This document shows, one piece after another, positions 36,361-51,640 of a stretch of DNA of 64,000 nucleotides (the stretch's first letter is position 1; each line of letters begins with the position of its first letter). The translations under genes were made by a program, and so were the position numbers. The notes under the pieces were generated by a model. It had not been told where the DNA came from and made no database searches. It was given only the letters and a program-made list of their open reading frames with translations. Source of the DNA: Strix aluco (lineage: Eukaryota; Chordata; Aves; Strigiformes; Strigidae). The stretch is taken from the NCBI RefSeq assembly GCF_031877795.1, contig NC_133934.1:103232610-103296609 (forward strand). The letters run 5' to 3'.

Positions 36361-39300
36361 AAAGAGAAATAACTCATCTTCCCAGTTTGCTATTACAGTG
36401 GAAAGACTGGTTATTAACACTATTTCTCAAAAAAAATAAAAGAAGTGGTAAAAGCAGGAAATTCCAGGTTCTTTAAATATCTATACAAATAATATTTAAA
36501 GCATAAACATGAAAAGATGTTATTGCATTTCCTGGATATTAATTAGTAAACCTTTGGAAAAATCTTATCGTCACTATTTTCCAAAGGATACAGCTGTTAA
36601 ATTAAAGTAAGATTCTGAATTACTATCAGTGTAATATCCTGAAGATGTCTTGAGATATTAGTCACTCTGACTTCTGAAGTAGGATAGAGCAGCAATGTAT
36701 GATTCCTAAAAGAGAAATTCCAGAGTAGGCATAGCCTCATGATGTTACAGAGACATTGCAGGGACAGAGCTAGAGTGCCAGATACTTAGACTCTCACCAC
36801 AGCTTTTTTTTTTTTCTGGAGTCTACCAAGACATGTGCACATCTCAAGTTTGACAAGGTCAAGTTTTGTACCTGCTACAACAGCCACGATAGCTGAAAAC
36901 AGTCATGGTGCCCGCATGATAATTCCAGTGCTGTATTTTGGCCTTGTGCTGCACAGTGCTATGAGAAGCATTCTTTTCTCCTTCTGGTAATCAGAAAAAA
37001 ATAAAATTCATAGTTGAGATGGTTGACTGTACTACCATAAGAAAGACCTATAATTGCAGTCTCTTCAATCTAGTCAGAATGAAAAAGGAGGTGAAATGCT
37101 TTAGACATTGATACCACAGTAACCTCAACATATCCCAGGATAGGAAATTTATCCAGCTATGCAAGAAAGCAAAGCAAACTGCTCTGGTGTGAATTCTACA
37201 ACACTTCTTCAACCCTATCGTGAAGATCTATGGCAGGTGTTCAGTCAGGAGCTCACTGGAAGACCACTTGACTTTTAAGGCAGTTGTCATCCTCCTTGCA
37301 AAACAGACCAGGCTATAGAAATAAAAATGATTTAAATTATTACTAATTTTGATGATGATAACTTTTAAATGCTGTTTATGCTGTGTTGTGATCATTATAT
37401 TGGCAATGCTGAACCGCAGGCAGTTAAAACTATAATGGAGTTTAAGTGACTGAATTAAAATAATAATGAGACCAAAGCAACTATCAGAATTATCAAAAGG
37501 TTATATATCTAAATATAGCTTGCCCTGAAGATACTTCCAACCATTACATCTGTCAAAGTAAATCTATAAAACTGGCTAGAATCAAAGTGAGGTGTTTTTG
37601 TCTGAACAGGTCAAACATTTTTTAAAAAGTGGTTATCACTGTGACCCTGATAGCTGTTTCACTCAGCCTTACCAGTGAACAAGGCATTCAGCCAGCTTGC
37701 TAAGCCTTTATCTGAGAAAAATTAAGACATTCTTCTCTGTTTCCACAAATTTTCTGGGTGGGGCTGAAGGGGCTGATGTTCTCATCAGAATAACCCAACA
37801 GTCAGAGATGGCATGCAGGGCCAAACATGTTCAGTGGCCACACAGTCTAATGCCATGCATTTGTTTCCTATGGGTGTTCTACAAGATGCCTTTCTACTTT
37901 AGTCACACAGAATAAATATTGTTTAGGAATTCTGGTTACTTGGAAGGAGAGTTCTGGGAACTGATTTTGAAGTGTGGATGCAGAGAAATAATGCAGCATT
38001 ACAAAGGGAATTCACCAACGCAGAAGAATAAAAACCTTCAGGTGACAGATTCTGCATCAGTATAGTCAACGAAGAGCTAAAATTATGCTACTGCTTCTTA
38101 AAAGAATTTATGCAGGCAATGAATTCTGTGGACCAGGAAGTGTTTCATCTCTAAGTCACGCTTAAATAACAGGGCTAAGACTCTAAAATATGACCATAAA
38201 TTATATTTGTCACTTGTAGTCACCTAATTAAGAACTATACCCGTTCATCCTCACTCCCAATGTAATAGCTTAATTATTGTATTGGGTGTAATCAAAAAAT
38301 ACACATTGTTATAGGGTTGTTCAAATGTGGCTGAGGTCTATCACCTATATGATATTGCTAACCAAGACCCCCATTATAGCATGGCTTCATGTTTGTAGGA
38401 GTAAAACAAATTTCACTGATACAGTGCTGTATCTTCACATGTCATTGCTTAAAAGCATTTAGACAGTTGAGACTGGGGAATCAGTATGTTCAGGCAGAGC
38501 GAAAGATAACATAAGCTCAGTCTTTATAGCTGCAAGCTCATGCTGAAATTAAAAGGAAACAAACCCTCTGCTGTAACCCTTCTTTCCTCACCCCACCCCC
38601 CCCCAGATGTACAGGTCTCTATGCAAAACTGCTTCTTCTAAACCTTCCTCTGCTGCTCTGCTCCTTGTTTGCTACACACACATTCAATTTTCTGTTGAAA
38701 CAGCCAAAATGGAAGAAAAGCTTAGCTCTCACATTAGCCTTAACAGAAGGTCACAGATGAAAGCAGTGCTGCCACTAAGAGGAAGCAGACACAAATAAGG
38801 CTCTCTAAACTGGTTCTCAAAATCACATCTCTTTTTTCAAGCCAATGTATACCCTGCAGCTGTGCTCACCAGAGAGTAACTGATGCTTTTAACTTTCTGC
38901 ATAATAGAAAAGCTTTTGAGGAGCATAATATTACAGTGTTTAGTTTTTCTAAATCAAACCCCTACAATCACAAACAAGAGAGGGGAAAAATAGATACTAA
39001 AAGGTACAAGTGGAGATTGTCCGTAAAGCTTTACAGAAGATGGCGGGCAGATGGTAGGGATTTGCAGTGACACAGCTGTTTTTAAAAATAAAGAGGTGGA
39101 AGAAGAGAGGCATGGTTACAGCTACACACACATTCCTAAGCCTGTTCACACAAGAGTAAAAATTAAGCTACCAGCGAGAAATTGAAGTTTGTATTTTATT
39201 TTTTTTTTATAATCTGAATTGATATTTAGAAACTTTTAAAAATAATCAGCGGCACCTTCAAGTTTCTTTTCCAATCATGAGTTTTCTAAGTAGCTACAAA

Positions 39301-41169
39301 CCTGACAACAGAAATATTTACCTACAATGAGATATAAAAAAGACATCAAAAGTACTTTGAGTGCCTTCAAATAGCACACATTTTTGCTGTAAGCCTTACA
39401 ATATAAAAAGATAAATCTATCAAATCATCAAATAAACAACATCAATTGTGTTGTTACCTGTTCGAATTTCCTGTGAAAGGCTTTAATTTTTCACTTTAGT
39501 TGTTGGGGTTTTTTTCACAGATGTTATTAGTAGATTGCACAGATAAGCAATGCAAGGAGTAGTAAGATGTACAGGGGTTACTGCAGATTTAATGAGCATG
39601 GGAGGTGAGGTAAGGAAATGCCTAAATTCAATAGTATCCAGTATCAAGCACTGGATATATAGTAAGAATAGAACATTTTTTAACTAAGCAGTGATTTGCA
39701 TAAAAATACTTAATTTAATAAAGAGAGCTTTCACCCATTTTTAATGCATATTCTCATATATGTCCCCTACAGCCACATAGAAAACTTACGTTAGGTAAAC
39801 ACCAAAAAGATGGTTAATCCACAGTGTGAAAGCCTTCTCTAAAGAATCCAAGGAAGCTGTTTCTTGACAGCTTTGTTCACAAAATTAACTCTCTTCCAGT
39901 TAAGCTATTCCTAGATCCAAGAAATTTTACATTGAAAGATACCACTGATACCAGAAGGATAATCTTTTGATCATTCTCCATGGAGTCACCTTTTTCACAC
40001 TGCATCAGCTCACTTTCGAGTATTCAGAATGACTTGTCAGTGTAAACATACTTTTTGCTACCTTTTTAAGTCTATTTTTCTGAACGTACAAGCTGGGACC
40101 CAACACAAGAAAAAGGTTATCCAGCATCAACCCACTAAAAACTTCTACCTATCTCCAGAGCCAATGCTGCTGGCTTTTGCTACAGCTGGGTATTGAACTG
40201 AATGGGCTGTTAGGTGAAACCCATCACAAAAATGCATGTATTCCACACATCTCTCCTTTCAGTGGCTGGGCTGCTCCCAATCCAAAGACAACAGCAAAGC
40301 AATTCATGTAGGGGCTGCCTGGCAGACAAAAAAACTCAACATCTGAAGACATTTAAATTAATTTTATTTATACCAGGTTTTCAAAATCAGAAATATTTCA
40401 AAGAAATTCAATACTTATAGACAGGTGCTACATTGATGATCTTTCATCCACCATTAGTGCCATGTTTTCACTCTACAATCATTAACTCGCCACCACAAAC
40501 TAAGGGGAACTTACAGAAGTTTATAAAAAATAGGCAGACATGAAAATTTGGTTTATACTGGAATTGGCATAAGAGAGTAAAGCTTATTATCAAATTGTGG
40601 CAATTGCTGTATTCCATCACTTGTTCTGAGGGAATGGTACAGCAGAAAAAGACTCTTCCACTTTACAAAACACTTTGGGTTTTAACTGAACATATTCAAA
40701 ATTCATTTAATAATCTGATTAGGAGTGATTCTTACACTCAAGTCCGTACAAATTTAAGCTTTGCATTTCTAACATCGCCACAAGCATAAACCTCAGCTAC
40801 TCACCCTTGTCTTGGACCGATTTCCCTTTTTGGAGAAATCAAACCCATATGTCTATACCTCTTCCAGGATTTACCAAATCAAACAAAACAACTGCTGGTT
40901 TTGAAGGGTTTTTTTAGAAGAAAAATGCCATTTCTGCACAAGCTATTCTCATGAAAATTTTATTTAACATTTCTTTATCAATAAAATAACTGAAGCCAAA
41001 ATACCCAAAAGTCACATCTACACGGAGATACACAGAAGATACTCGAGAGGATTTTCCTCCACTTCTCGATCACAATGAGGCCCTCACCATTTTGCATAAT
41101 GACAGAAAACAACAGCTGACAAACCATTTTGGAACAGATGCCAGCTGTCTCTCATTTGTTTTATCATTC

Positions 41170-43787
41170 AAACAGTAACAGTTCTGTAGCACTTTATTGG
41201 GTTTTTTGTTTTTAAAAGCAAGCCATCTGAATTGGACCTCACATCAGTCAGTCAGTCATTTCAAGAACAAACTGAAGGCAGGCTGATCCTTTTGGATCCA
41301 AAACTTGTTTTGGTAGGAATCTTAACATAAATACAGTTTGTGCTTCATTTTTATATCTACTTGGACTGAGTGAATATACACCTAAGCTAATTTTTTTCTT
41401 TAAAAAAAGTAACCTTTAATATTCAACTTAGAAGCCACAGACATCTTTCCAGACTGTTTGCAGCAGAGACAAACAATAATTTTAAACACAGTACTGCTTA
41501 AAAAAGTTACTGTCTAAAATGAAATCCAAATGGTTTATTAAAATTTAACATTTTCAGTTTTGGCTTTTTCTAAAGAAACCATTTATACCTTGTGAAAAAT
41601 CAGTTAAAAGATCATTTCATTATACTGTACTGAACTCAAGTCAAACATAAAGCACAAAGTAGATCTTTACATTAAACTGGGCTTTGCACACAACGTGAAT
41701 AATCAGAAATAGACTATTTTGAGGAATAAAAAGATTTTTTTTTTATCTAGACAACATGCATACCATCAGTTACTTCTCAACCTTAAAAGGTACCTGAAAG
41801 GAGAGTTTTGTAGAACAAAACCAAGACTCATTAATACACTTAGTAAGTCAGTGGTCATCATGCCTTTTTAGTTAAATGCTAGTAAAGTTTAGTCTACATA
41901 GAACAGCTAACACAATGAGGTGTGCAAGTCATAGGGATAGCCAGAAGCCTGAAACAAAGTCTTAAAGTTCTACAGGACAAGAGAGCCTAAACATAGTACC
42001 ACGAGGTTATTTCAACTATTAAAAAAAAAAAAAAAAAAAGGATTTTGATTATCTGTTTCCTTGTTGAAAAAGGGCTATGCACTGAACATAAAGGACCCAT
42101 ATTTAAAAGCTCCACAGTTCTACTCTACCAACTTTTTAAAGTAAGGTAATGCTGAAGAGCATTCCTTCTAGCAGCATGTACAGTTCAGCTGCAAGTGGCT
42201 CCCTAACAGCGCTCCTTTATGCATACCAGGAGAATCATGTCCAGTTTTGCCATTTGTGGAGAACGATGACAAGATACAAAAGCATGTGTTTGCCATAAAT
42301 AGCTCTGGCTAACGGAGGATTGCTCACACAGAGCAGATCAAATTCTCTATAAGGAGAGCATTATTTGGCTCCCAGCCAAAACATGTCCCCAGTGCAAGCC
42401 TTGGTAGTGGCAAACACTTTCCAGTTCTATTTACATAGAAGCTAACAAGTAGAACGGTTCATTTAGGCTATTTCTTGTACCAAGTCTGTCTTAACTGCAA
42501 CACTCAAGAAACAAAAATATCTACCAGCTTCATATTTTGCATATAATGTCATTACACATCATCTTACCAAAAAAGATGGTGAGGTGTTAAGATTTCATGC
42601 AAGGTTTTACTCTGACATGTAGAACTTTAAGAACATTCAGGTATGAAACACGCCATGTGTTTAATTACTTTGTATTTTTATGTTTCTGACGCAAGTGTTT
42701 CATGGAACTAATGGTCTCTAGTAGTGGTAGCTTCTTCACTGTAATGGTAAACTAGGATCAGAATGATCAAATGATCAGAACAGAGCCACAAAGTATTGTA
42801 AAGCTGTGCCTAAATCATGATTAGGAATGAACAACTTGCATTATCTGAGATTAATGATTGTTTATCTTTACAATACTTTCCATGGAAGTTATCTGAAATA
42901 TGCTTAAATTAAACATACTTAAAAACTGTATTTTCCAATGAAAACAAGGCAACGTTCTGTAATAAGCCACAAGTTTTATTGCAGCGTGGCCATTTTTTGA
43001 TCTCAAAAAACAATGTTCCATTTAAGGCTCTTTTTAATACAGAAATTGCCACTATGACTGATGTTTTACAAAACTTTAGTGTTTCAAGACTCACATGGTA
43101 AACAGGTAACTTCTACTCCTGTTCAGTAGTGTACATTCAATGGAAAACAAAAGGCATCATAACAGCTACTTCATTTATAAAGATATGCATGTAACAGGAA
43201 TGAAACTGAGGTACTACAATAATCTGATGACACAGTTACAGCAACTTAATTGGCATTCCTTTGGGGGGGCAGGTCAAACATATTACAAAAAAGTGCTTCA
43301 AATGCATAGTGTTGTGTGCTGCCATGTCACAAAAATAGGCTTGTCAAGGCAGGTGAGGTGTATGAATGCACAAGAGCCTCATGGAACTGCAATCAAGTGC
43401 AACTGTAAGTAATACTGTATAGAGTCTACCATCCGACCAGTGGACAATACTTTCAAGGCATTCAATTAGCTTACCCTTTGCTGTCTGCTAGACTATTCAC
43501 ATTAACTATCACATTCATTGTACATGTTGCAAGGAACGCCTGCAACGTCAGTTTTGGCTAAGAGTATGACGTGAAAGCATTCCTTGGATCCTACATAAAA
43601 CTACCAGGATTAAACAGTCTAATGGCAATCACTGGTAGACTGCTTAACAATGACATCTCCTTCAGGGGCATTAGGGAAGGGACTTATTTTTTGAGGAGGG
43701 AAGGGGACAGGGAGACTAATACTATTCCAATTGAACGAGCTGCAGAAATGGAAGCTCCTTAGATCCAGATGGCACTTGTCTGTCTTT
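41170..43787 (-). other. CFL2: CFL2 3' UTR (probable extent)
   Basis: This sequence follows the CFL2 stop codon on the minus strand. Candidate AATAAA signals read at 42,975-42,980, 41,534-41,539, 41,193-41,198 and 40,959-40,964. The 41,193 signal would give a 3' UTR of about 2.6 kb, similar to the long 3' UTR I recall for human CFL2. The nearer signal would give about 0.8 kb. The region has no repeat insertions, only an A19 run (U19 in the transcript) at 42,021-42,039. Confidence 0.5.
41193..41198 (-). terminator. CFL2: Candidate CFL2 polyadenylation signal (AATAAA)
   Basis: The minus strand reads CCCAATAAAGTGC. It is a canonical hexamer at the distance expected for a long 3' UTR. The site is not proven; see the alternatives in the 3' UTR entry. 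Confidence 0.35.
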
Positions 43788-46006
<2,219 letters not shown>

Positions 46007-46145
46007 GGCGCCGGGTCCCGGGGCGGCGGCGGCTGCCTGCGGTGCGGGGCTGCTGCACGCAGGAGAGCGCTGCGCTGCGCTGGGGGCGAGGCGGGCGGGG
46101 ACTCGGGCCGGGCGGGGGATGAGCCGCGGCGGCCGGGGAGGGCCG

Positions 46146-46173
46146 GTCACATGGGCCGCGCCGCCACCACGTG
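46146..46173. promoter_or_regulatory. CFL2: Paired E-boxes upstream of CFL2
   Basis: GTCACATG (46,146-46,153) and CACGTG (46,168-46,173) lie 22 bp apart start to start, 140 to 168 bp upstream of the CFL2 ATG. CACGTG suits USF, MYC or TFE factors. Confidence 0.4.
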
Positions 46174-46235
46174 CCGCCGGGCCGCGCCGCGCCGGGCCGC
46201 CCCCCGCGGGGCCGGGCCGGGCCGGGCGGGGCTGG

Positions 46236-46264
46236 GCCTGGGCCCGGGCCCGGGCCCGGGCCTG
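46236..46264. repeat. (GGGCCC)n-type GC repeat
   Basis: GGGCCCGGGCCCGGGCCCGG is a run of overlapping ApaI/SmaI palindromes in the CFL2 promoter island. A shorter relative occurs at 45,548-45,564. Confidence 0.8.
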
Positions 46265-47126
46265 CCCGCGGTGGGGCCCGCCCGCGCGGCGCGGTGAGGC
46301 GAGGCGAGGCGCCGGGTGCGGCTGGCAGCGCCCGGTCGGGCCGCTCCCGCCGCCTCCCTGCGCGGCCGCCTCGGCCTGGCAGCCCCGGGCGTGCCCCCTC
46401 GGCCGGCCCCAGGCCTACGCCGGCGGGTCGCGGGCTGCTGTGGGCGATGCAGCCCCTCAGCCGGGCGGGCAGCACAAGCAGCTGGCAGCCGCGTCAGGTC
46501 GGGGCGCGACGGCGGCGCGGGCGGTCCCTGCCCAGCCCCGCACCTCCTGCCCGGCGCTGCTCCCTTTGCCAGGGCGCCTTCTGCTGCTCTAAAGCCGCGG
46601 TTTTGGCATCGCCCCCTGTTCACGCCTCGTGGCCCGTCGCTGTCTGTCCGTCTGCACAGGCCTGACGAGCCGGCGTCGGGGGCCTTTTGTTGTGGCTGTG
46701 TGCCATGACTCCGTGTCCCCCCTGAGCAGGAGCGGTGCTGCTGCCACGGGCTGCGCAGGGAAAGGCCGGGGGGCCTGGCACAGAGGCAGTTACTGGTGAT
46801 TTTGAAACAGCTGCTCAGACGTGTAAGTCAGAAGTACCAGCACTGAAGGACAGGAAGATCTGGACGGGGGTTCAGGCATGGGACATCAAGCTCGGAGCAT
46901 TTTATCTCTAGCCCCTTCAAGTGGACAAGGGGATTGTCAGTGCTGTGCAGCCTTCTGCTCCCCAAACTGCTGTGTCTGAAAACCAAGAGATCCTAAACAT
47001 GCAGGATCTCAAAACAGCTGTACGTGTGAGCACCTCGACTGTGTTGTGGCCAGTTAGCCATCTCTCCCCGAAACACCTGGATTGCTAATAGTACTTTGGT
47101 GGAAACCAGCTAAGTAGTGTTTGTCA

Positions 47127-47160
47127 GCATGCATGTATGTATATACATACATATATATAT
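47127..47160. repeat. Alternating purine-pyrimidine tract with 20-bp palindrome
   Basis: Thirty-four bases alternate purine and pyrimidine without a break. They contain the perfect palindrome ATGTATGTATATACATACAT at 47,133-47,152 and end in (AT)5. Confidence 0.9.
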
Positions 47161-48820
47161 CTCCATACTGCATTGCATGAGGGATGTGGGATTTTTTTCC
47201 CCTATCCGTTACTATATGCCACCATGCTGACCAGACAAGCCACTGTGTTTCCAATCTCCTTTTTGAGTTACATCTCACCCTCACTGTATGCAGAATTCAA
47301 GACTGAATTGCATTTATCAATAGTTAAAATTTGGCCCATCAGCCTCGAAATCACTGACCTGGAGCTATATTACCCCTTAGCTCCTTGCAGCCACACATCC
47401 AGGACTTTCCACTGCCACCGAGCTCAGAATGGCAAGTCTATTTATTAGACTCAACTTTTTTCCAGCTGATGGCCAGTCATTTACTGCCTGTTCAGTGCCA
47501 GTAATTTGGGACCCGGGAAGGAGGATCTCTTGCATATTTGCATTTAAAGAGTCAGCCATTACCCAATTCAGTTTTCAAATACAATATGTGCTGCTTTTTT
47601 GATCAAACAAGTAACTAGTTAGGATAGATGAAAAGTGTTATGGGAATTATTACCACAAATCCTAAACCAGGTAACTCTCAAGACACAGTTTTTTAGTTGT
47701 CTTAAACCAACATAAGACCACAGGAATATCTTGACAGCCTTATTTCTGGGCATCTGCTGCTCTTGTGCAGCTTCATGGACTGGGGTGGACTTAAGCTGTT
47801 TCAGATCATCATTGTCAGGATGGTTTAACATATCCCAAAACAGCCTTCATGACACTGCAGCATGTCATGGCACACTGTGCATGACAATGCCCTCCTCCAT
47901 GTCCCAAACAGAGGTCTGTGTCCCTGCAGCCATACACAATGTTGGGAGGCCACTGCGGCAAATAGCAGCATGGGGGTTCCTTCACCTTTGTAAGCAGATG
48001 TAGCTGTGCACATGTGCAGTTACACCCTCCAGTGCCAGTGATCGCAGTCACCACCATGGGCTCAGCAGGCTTCTTCTAACACTTGTACAATACCAGGAAA
48101 CTGCTGGGTGTGAGTGTCCTGATCTCGTGCCCCTGCAGCACACCATCAGCCACCCACACAGGGCCTCTGCACTGCACACCCCAGGCTCGTAAAACAAAAG
48201 GTGAAGAAAGCATTAACAGCTCCAGAGGTGTGTGGCCAGCTAGATGCTCCAGGGATGAAAACTCCAAAACTGTGCATATCTCACCCTCCGTCTTTACTAC
48301 CATGGAAACTGAATAATGAATCAGAAGTGCTCGTTACTCTCTTCACCCCACAAGATGCATACCTGAGGCACCCAGGCATGCAGGGCTGCTGCTGCACATC
48401 ACCGACCTGGCAGTTGTCAGAGTACAGAGTACATTATGGCTTTATAGAAATCTCTGAGAAAGAAATAAGTTTACCAGAATTGGAGAACATTTCTCAGGCA
48501 TGAAAAACAGGTCACAGGTAAACAGAAGGGGGCTTCTCATTTTGAGGAAAATGAGCAATGGACTCCCGGAGACTGCAGCGATCAGAGAAGGGACTTGTGA
48601 TAGAGCCCAGTGGTGACCTTGGAGGCCACAGAAATGGCCAGTATCCAGCCAAGAGCAATAATGACCAAGCAAATCTTATTGCTGGAGCACACTCAGATAA
48701 AGCTGGTTCCCCAACTTGGCATCTCACTGCACTCAGGAAGCATTGAGTTTCACTACCCTTGTGCCACAAGACCTGCATCCCACCAGGCACCACTGAAATA
48801 GCCCTATGATTCAGAGAGCC

Positions 48821-48840
48821 CAGCAGCAGCAGCAGCAGCA
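48821..48840 (+). repeat. (CAG)n microsatellite
   Basis: Six CAG units plus CA in intergenic DNA; no evidence that it is translated. Confidence 0.9.
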
Positions 48841-49666
48841 CTAAAAGCTTTGTGAATGATACCCTATGCGGAGCGCATGTCTCTGAGGAAGCCCTCCAAG
48901 CCTCCCATCACCCTCTGTGGATGGAAGCAATGACTCACCATGAAGCAGAAGGCACTGTTTGTTTGGATTCAACTCCTGGATGCTCATCAGTGCGAAGTGA
49001 TTATAATGGACTAAGTTGCCTTATGCATTGAAGCTCTTTGAAATCATAGTCCTTTCCTTTTGTACGCTTATATCCTCTTTGCTTCTCTGTCAATGTCATT
49101 AAACTCAACGTTACCATTTCAGCCTCATTTCCCATGGAAGCAAGGCCTCTGCTTGGCCTCCCCGGGCATCCCCTCTCTCACTTGGGCTAGTCCTTGTCCC
49201 AGTGACTTTTTAACTTGTTATCTTATTTGAGTTAAATCTGGCAGAAGGATAGAGGTCACAAAAGTAATTAAGATCCTTAATTAAGTAATTAAGTTTCATA
49301 AAATAATTCGTTTGAGATAAAAGAAAGTGGGGCTCTATGTCGACCAGTCAAACTCAGGAACTTGTTGGTTTCTGCTAGGAGACATCAGATCTCTTATAGT
49401 GCAGCCAGATTACCTTCAGGAAGAGAACTACAGAGGGAAAGCAGAGGAACTTGCACGGGTGTACACTGATATAACAGAAGGTCTTAATACCATTCAGTTT
49501 AAAAAAATCGATCTGTCAAGAGAGAGAAATCCATAGGAAACAGCATTTGATGAGATCTGTTGCTCAGGGCACTTCCCTCCCCCCTTTTCTCTCCTGCATA
49601 CCTCTGGAAAACGGTCCAGTTTCCCTCCAACAATTCTGTATTTTCAGTGGGAGTGCAAAGAATGCC

Positions 49667-49732
49667 AGATAAAATAACTTCTTGTAATGTAAGATAAAAA
49701 TAACTTCTTGTAATGTAACTTCTTCTAACGTA
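49667..49732. repeat. Tandem repeat, 25-26 bp unit, about 2.6 copies
   Basis: AGATAAAATAACTTCTTGTA with its ATGTA end is repeated almost perfectly with one extra A, then a partial third copy ACTTCTTCTAACGTA follows. Confidence 0.88.
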
Positions 49733-49879
49733 AGAGCGTATTAGAGAAAACCCCAGTGAAAGGCAAACACTGAGTTTTTATGTCTTCCTGTACACTGCAG
49801 ATACATTTATTTTAAAAAATTATATGATAAATATACTTGACTATAAGTGGTAGATCCTAGCACAATTTTGCTGCAAGTT

Positions 49880-50880
49880 AGCAGGACCTGCAGTGTCTCC
49901 CATGTGTGCTAATCCTGGGAGCCCGCAGTGAGGGGCAGGACGCGTGTGCTGGTGTGGAGCACGGATCCCCAGTGAGCCCTGCTGTTGGACCAGGAGACAG
50001 ATTTCCCCCTACGGGAAGCTCCAGCTCCACCGTCCTTGGCAGGGTCACTTCTGCTGGCTTAAGCAGCCTCCTCCGCTGCTGTGGTCCCAAAATCTCTCAG
50101 GGGCTCCGAGCTATCAGTCACTTCTTAATGACTTGGGCATGGCTGAGGACGAGCAAGGTGCTGGCCAACTCCTTGAGGAGTCGGGCCATGACTGCTGGCC
50201 TCTGCCCACTGCAGAGACAGGAGCGAGCTGTGCCCGTTGCGTCACCCTTGCTGGACGCCCCAGCCTCCTCGTGCCAGGACATTCCTCCGGCTGAGTCACA
50301 GTCCAGGCTGCCGCCCCGCTCCTGCCTCACTCACCAGTCCCAGCACGGCCCTGAGGGTGCTGCCTGCCTGCCAGCTGCCACCCCAGCGTGGGAGGGCTGC
50401 CTGCTTTCCCCACCACCTTCCCCAGGGCTCCAGGAGTCCGACCCTCCGACCCTCTCGCTGCAGCACCAAGGTACGGCTGTAAGAGGTGGGGTAAGATTTC
50501 CTCGAGCTGCAATGCTGGCTTGAGTGCTGTGATACTTCAGCTGGTTTAAGCAGCCCCTTTCCCTCAAGAGGAGCTGCTCTTCTGACCGTGCAGCGATGTG
50601 GCTGAAGAAAAGCCCCTTTGTTCTTTTTCCTTGGAAAGCTCTTCAACCGTCCGCCGCGTTCCTTGGCTGGGCTCACCTTATGGCCATATGCCAGGAGAGC
50701 AGGCAGAGGGAGGCAGGAGGAAGCAGCAGCGCTGTCAGCCCGGCACGGCCAGCGTGGATGCTCGAGGCACAGCAGCCACATGCATTTCAGGGCAGGGTGG
50801 AATTCCCCACTCTCCCCCTGTGACTCTCAGGGCAGTGCTAGTAAGTCACACGTGCTGGTGAATCATAACACCGGCAGCCA
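49880..50880. other. Isolated GC-rich block
   Basis: About 1 kb of GC-rich sequence with some CpG, flanked by AT-rich DNA. It holds overlapping open frames on both strands (205 codons at 49,906-50,523 plus; 161 codons at 50,296-50,781 minus). Neither is recognisable, and their Pro/Ser/Ala-rich make-up suits composition rather than selection. A roughly 25-bp motif around GCTTAAGCAGCC recurs about 485 bp apart. Confidence 0.5.
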
Positions 50881-51454
50881 CTGACCTGTCATTGGTCAAT
50901 GGACAATAAAAGGGAGATTTAATTAAAATGTTATGTCTTGTAATGACATCATTTTAGGGATGGTATTTAAACATAACAAAAAAGGAAATAAAAATTCCTC
51001 CTGTGAGAGAAACGTGGAAACTAATGACAGAAAAATGGCTAAACGGAACAAAAAATTCCCCTGAAGTCAAATACAGGGAAACTTTGCTCAGCCTTTTTAA
51101 TAAAAACAGAAGATAAAAATTACTTTTAAGTAATTATCACATATTCTACATTCACAAAGGTTTGCACATTTATAGCACTAGAAGAAGTAACTACTATTTA
51201 CCCTGCTGGCCTTCATAAATTCCTGCATGCCCTGAAAAATGCATTTTTGCCATGAACAGTTTCTTCCCAAGTCTCTCTTCTTGCTACCTCTTGTTCACAG
51301 CTGAGATAAATTTACACTATAACCTCAGGTAAGGAAGGATTTATAAGATCAGCCACTGACTATATCAATTATTCAATTTATTCACTTTTTTTTCCAGACA
51401 ACTTTCGCTTCTGTGGTAAAGACAGTATTTTTTTTCACTTCTACTTGTAGCATT

Positions 51455-51640
51455 GTTATTCCAAGGTCTCAAAGCTCTTTACTAAAATTATTAATGAAGT
51501 ATCCCTTCTTAATGAGAATTATTTAGCCTGTTTGATGGGCTGCCTGGGGTCACTCAGGAAGGCTGTGGTGAGCCCAGACACAGGGCACTGAGGCTCGGAT
51601 CCCCATCCCTGCTTTAAACCCCTGACCATCCCTCCTGCTA
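51455..51640 (+). mobile_element. MIR/CORE-SINE-like ancient fragment
   Basis: CTCAAAGCTCTTTACTAAAA, then TGCCTGGGGTCACTCAGGAA, then a GGCACTGAGG and CCCCTGACCATCC end, follow the layout of MIR-type or L2-type 3' sequence (caaagcactttac... aaggtcacacagcaag... accatcctgcc). The middle is diverged, so family assignment is tentative. Confidence 0.45.

Larger units (their letters stand above)
28141..41170. other. Intergenic DNA between SNX6 and CFL2
   Basis: AT-rich, without recognisable genes, tRNAs or CpG islands. Apart from the repeats listed separately I see only short open frames, the longest 112 codons at 32,535-32,873 (plus strand), of no known family. Confidence 0.6.
46700..49880. other. 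Intergenic DNA upstream of CFL2
   Basis: No recognisable gene. The longest open frames are about 100 codons on either strand (47.8-48.8 kb) and match nothing I know. A 69-codon frame at 49,327-49,536 is described in the findings. Confidence 0.55.

Noticed and set aside
47127-47160. Possible CRISPR-like or origin-like repeat
   Set aside because: A simple AT/GT microsatellite with a palindrome; no spaced repeats and the context is vertebrate.
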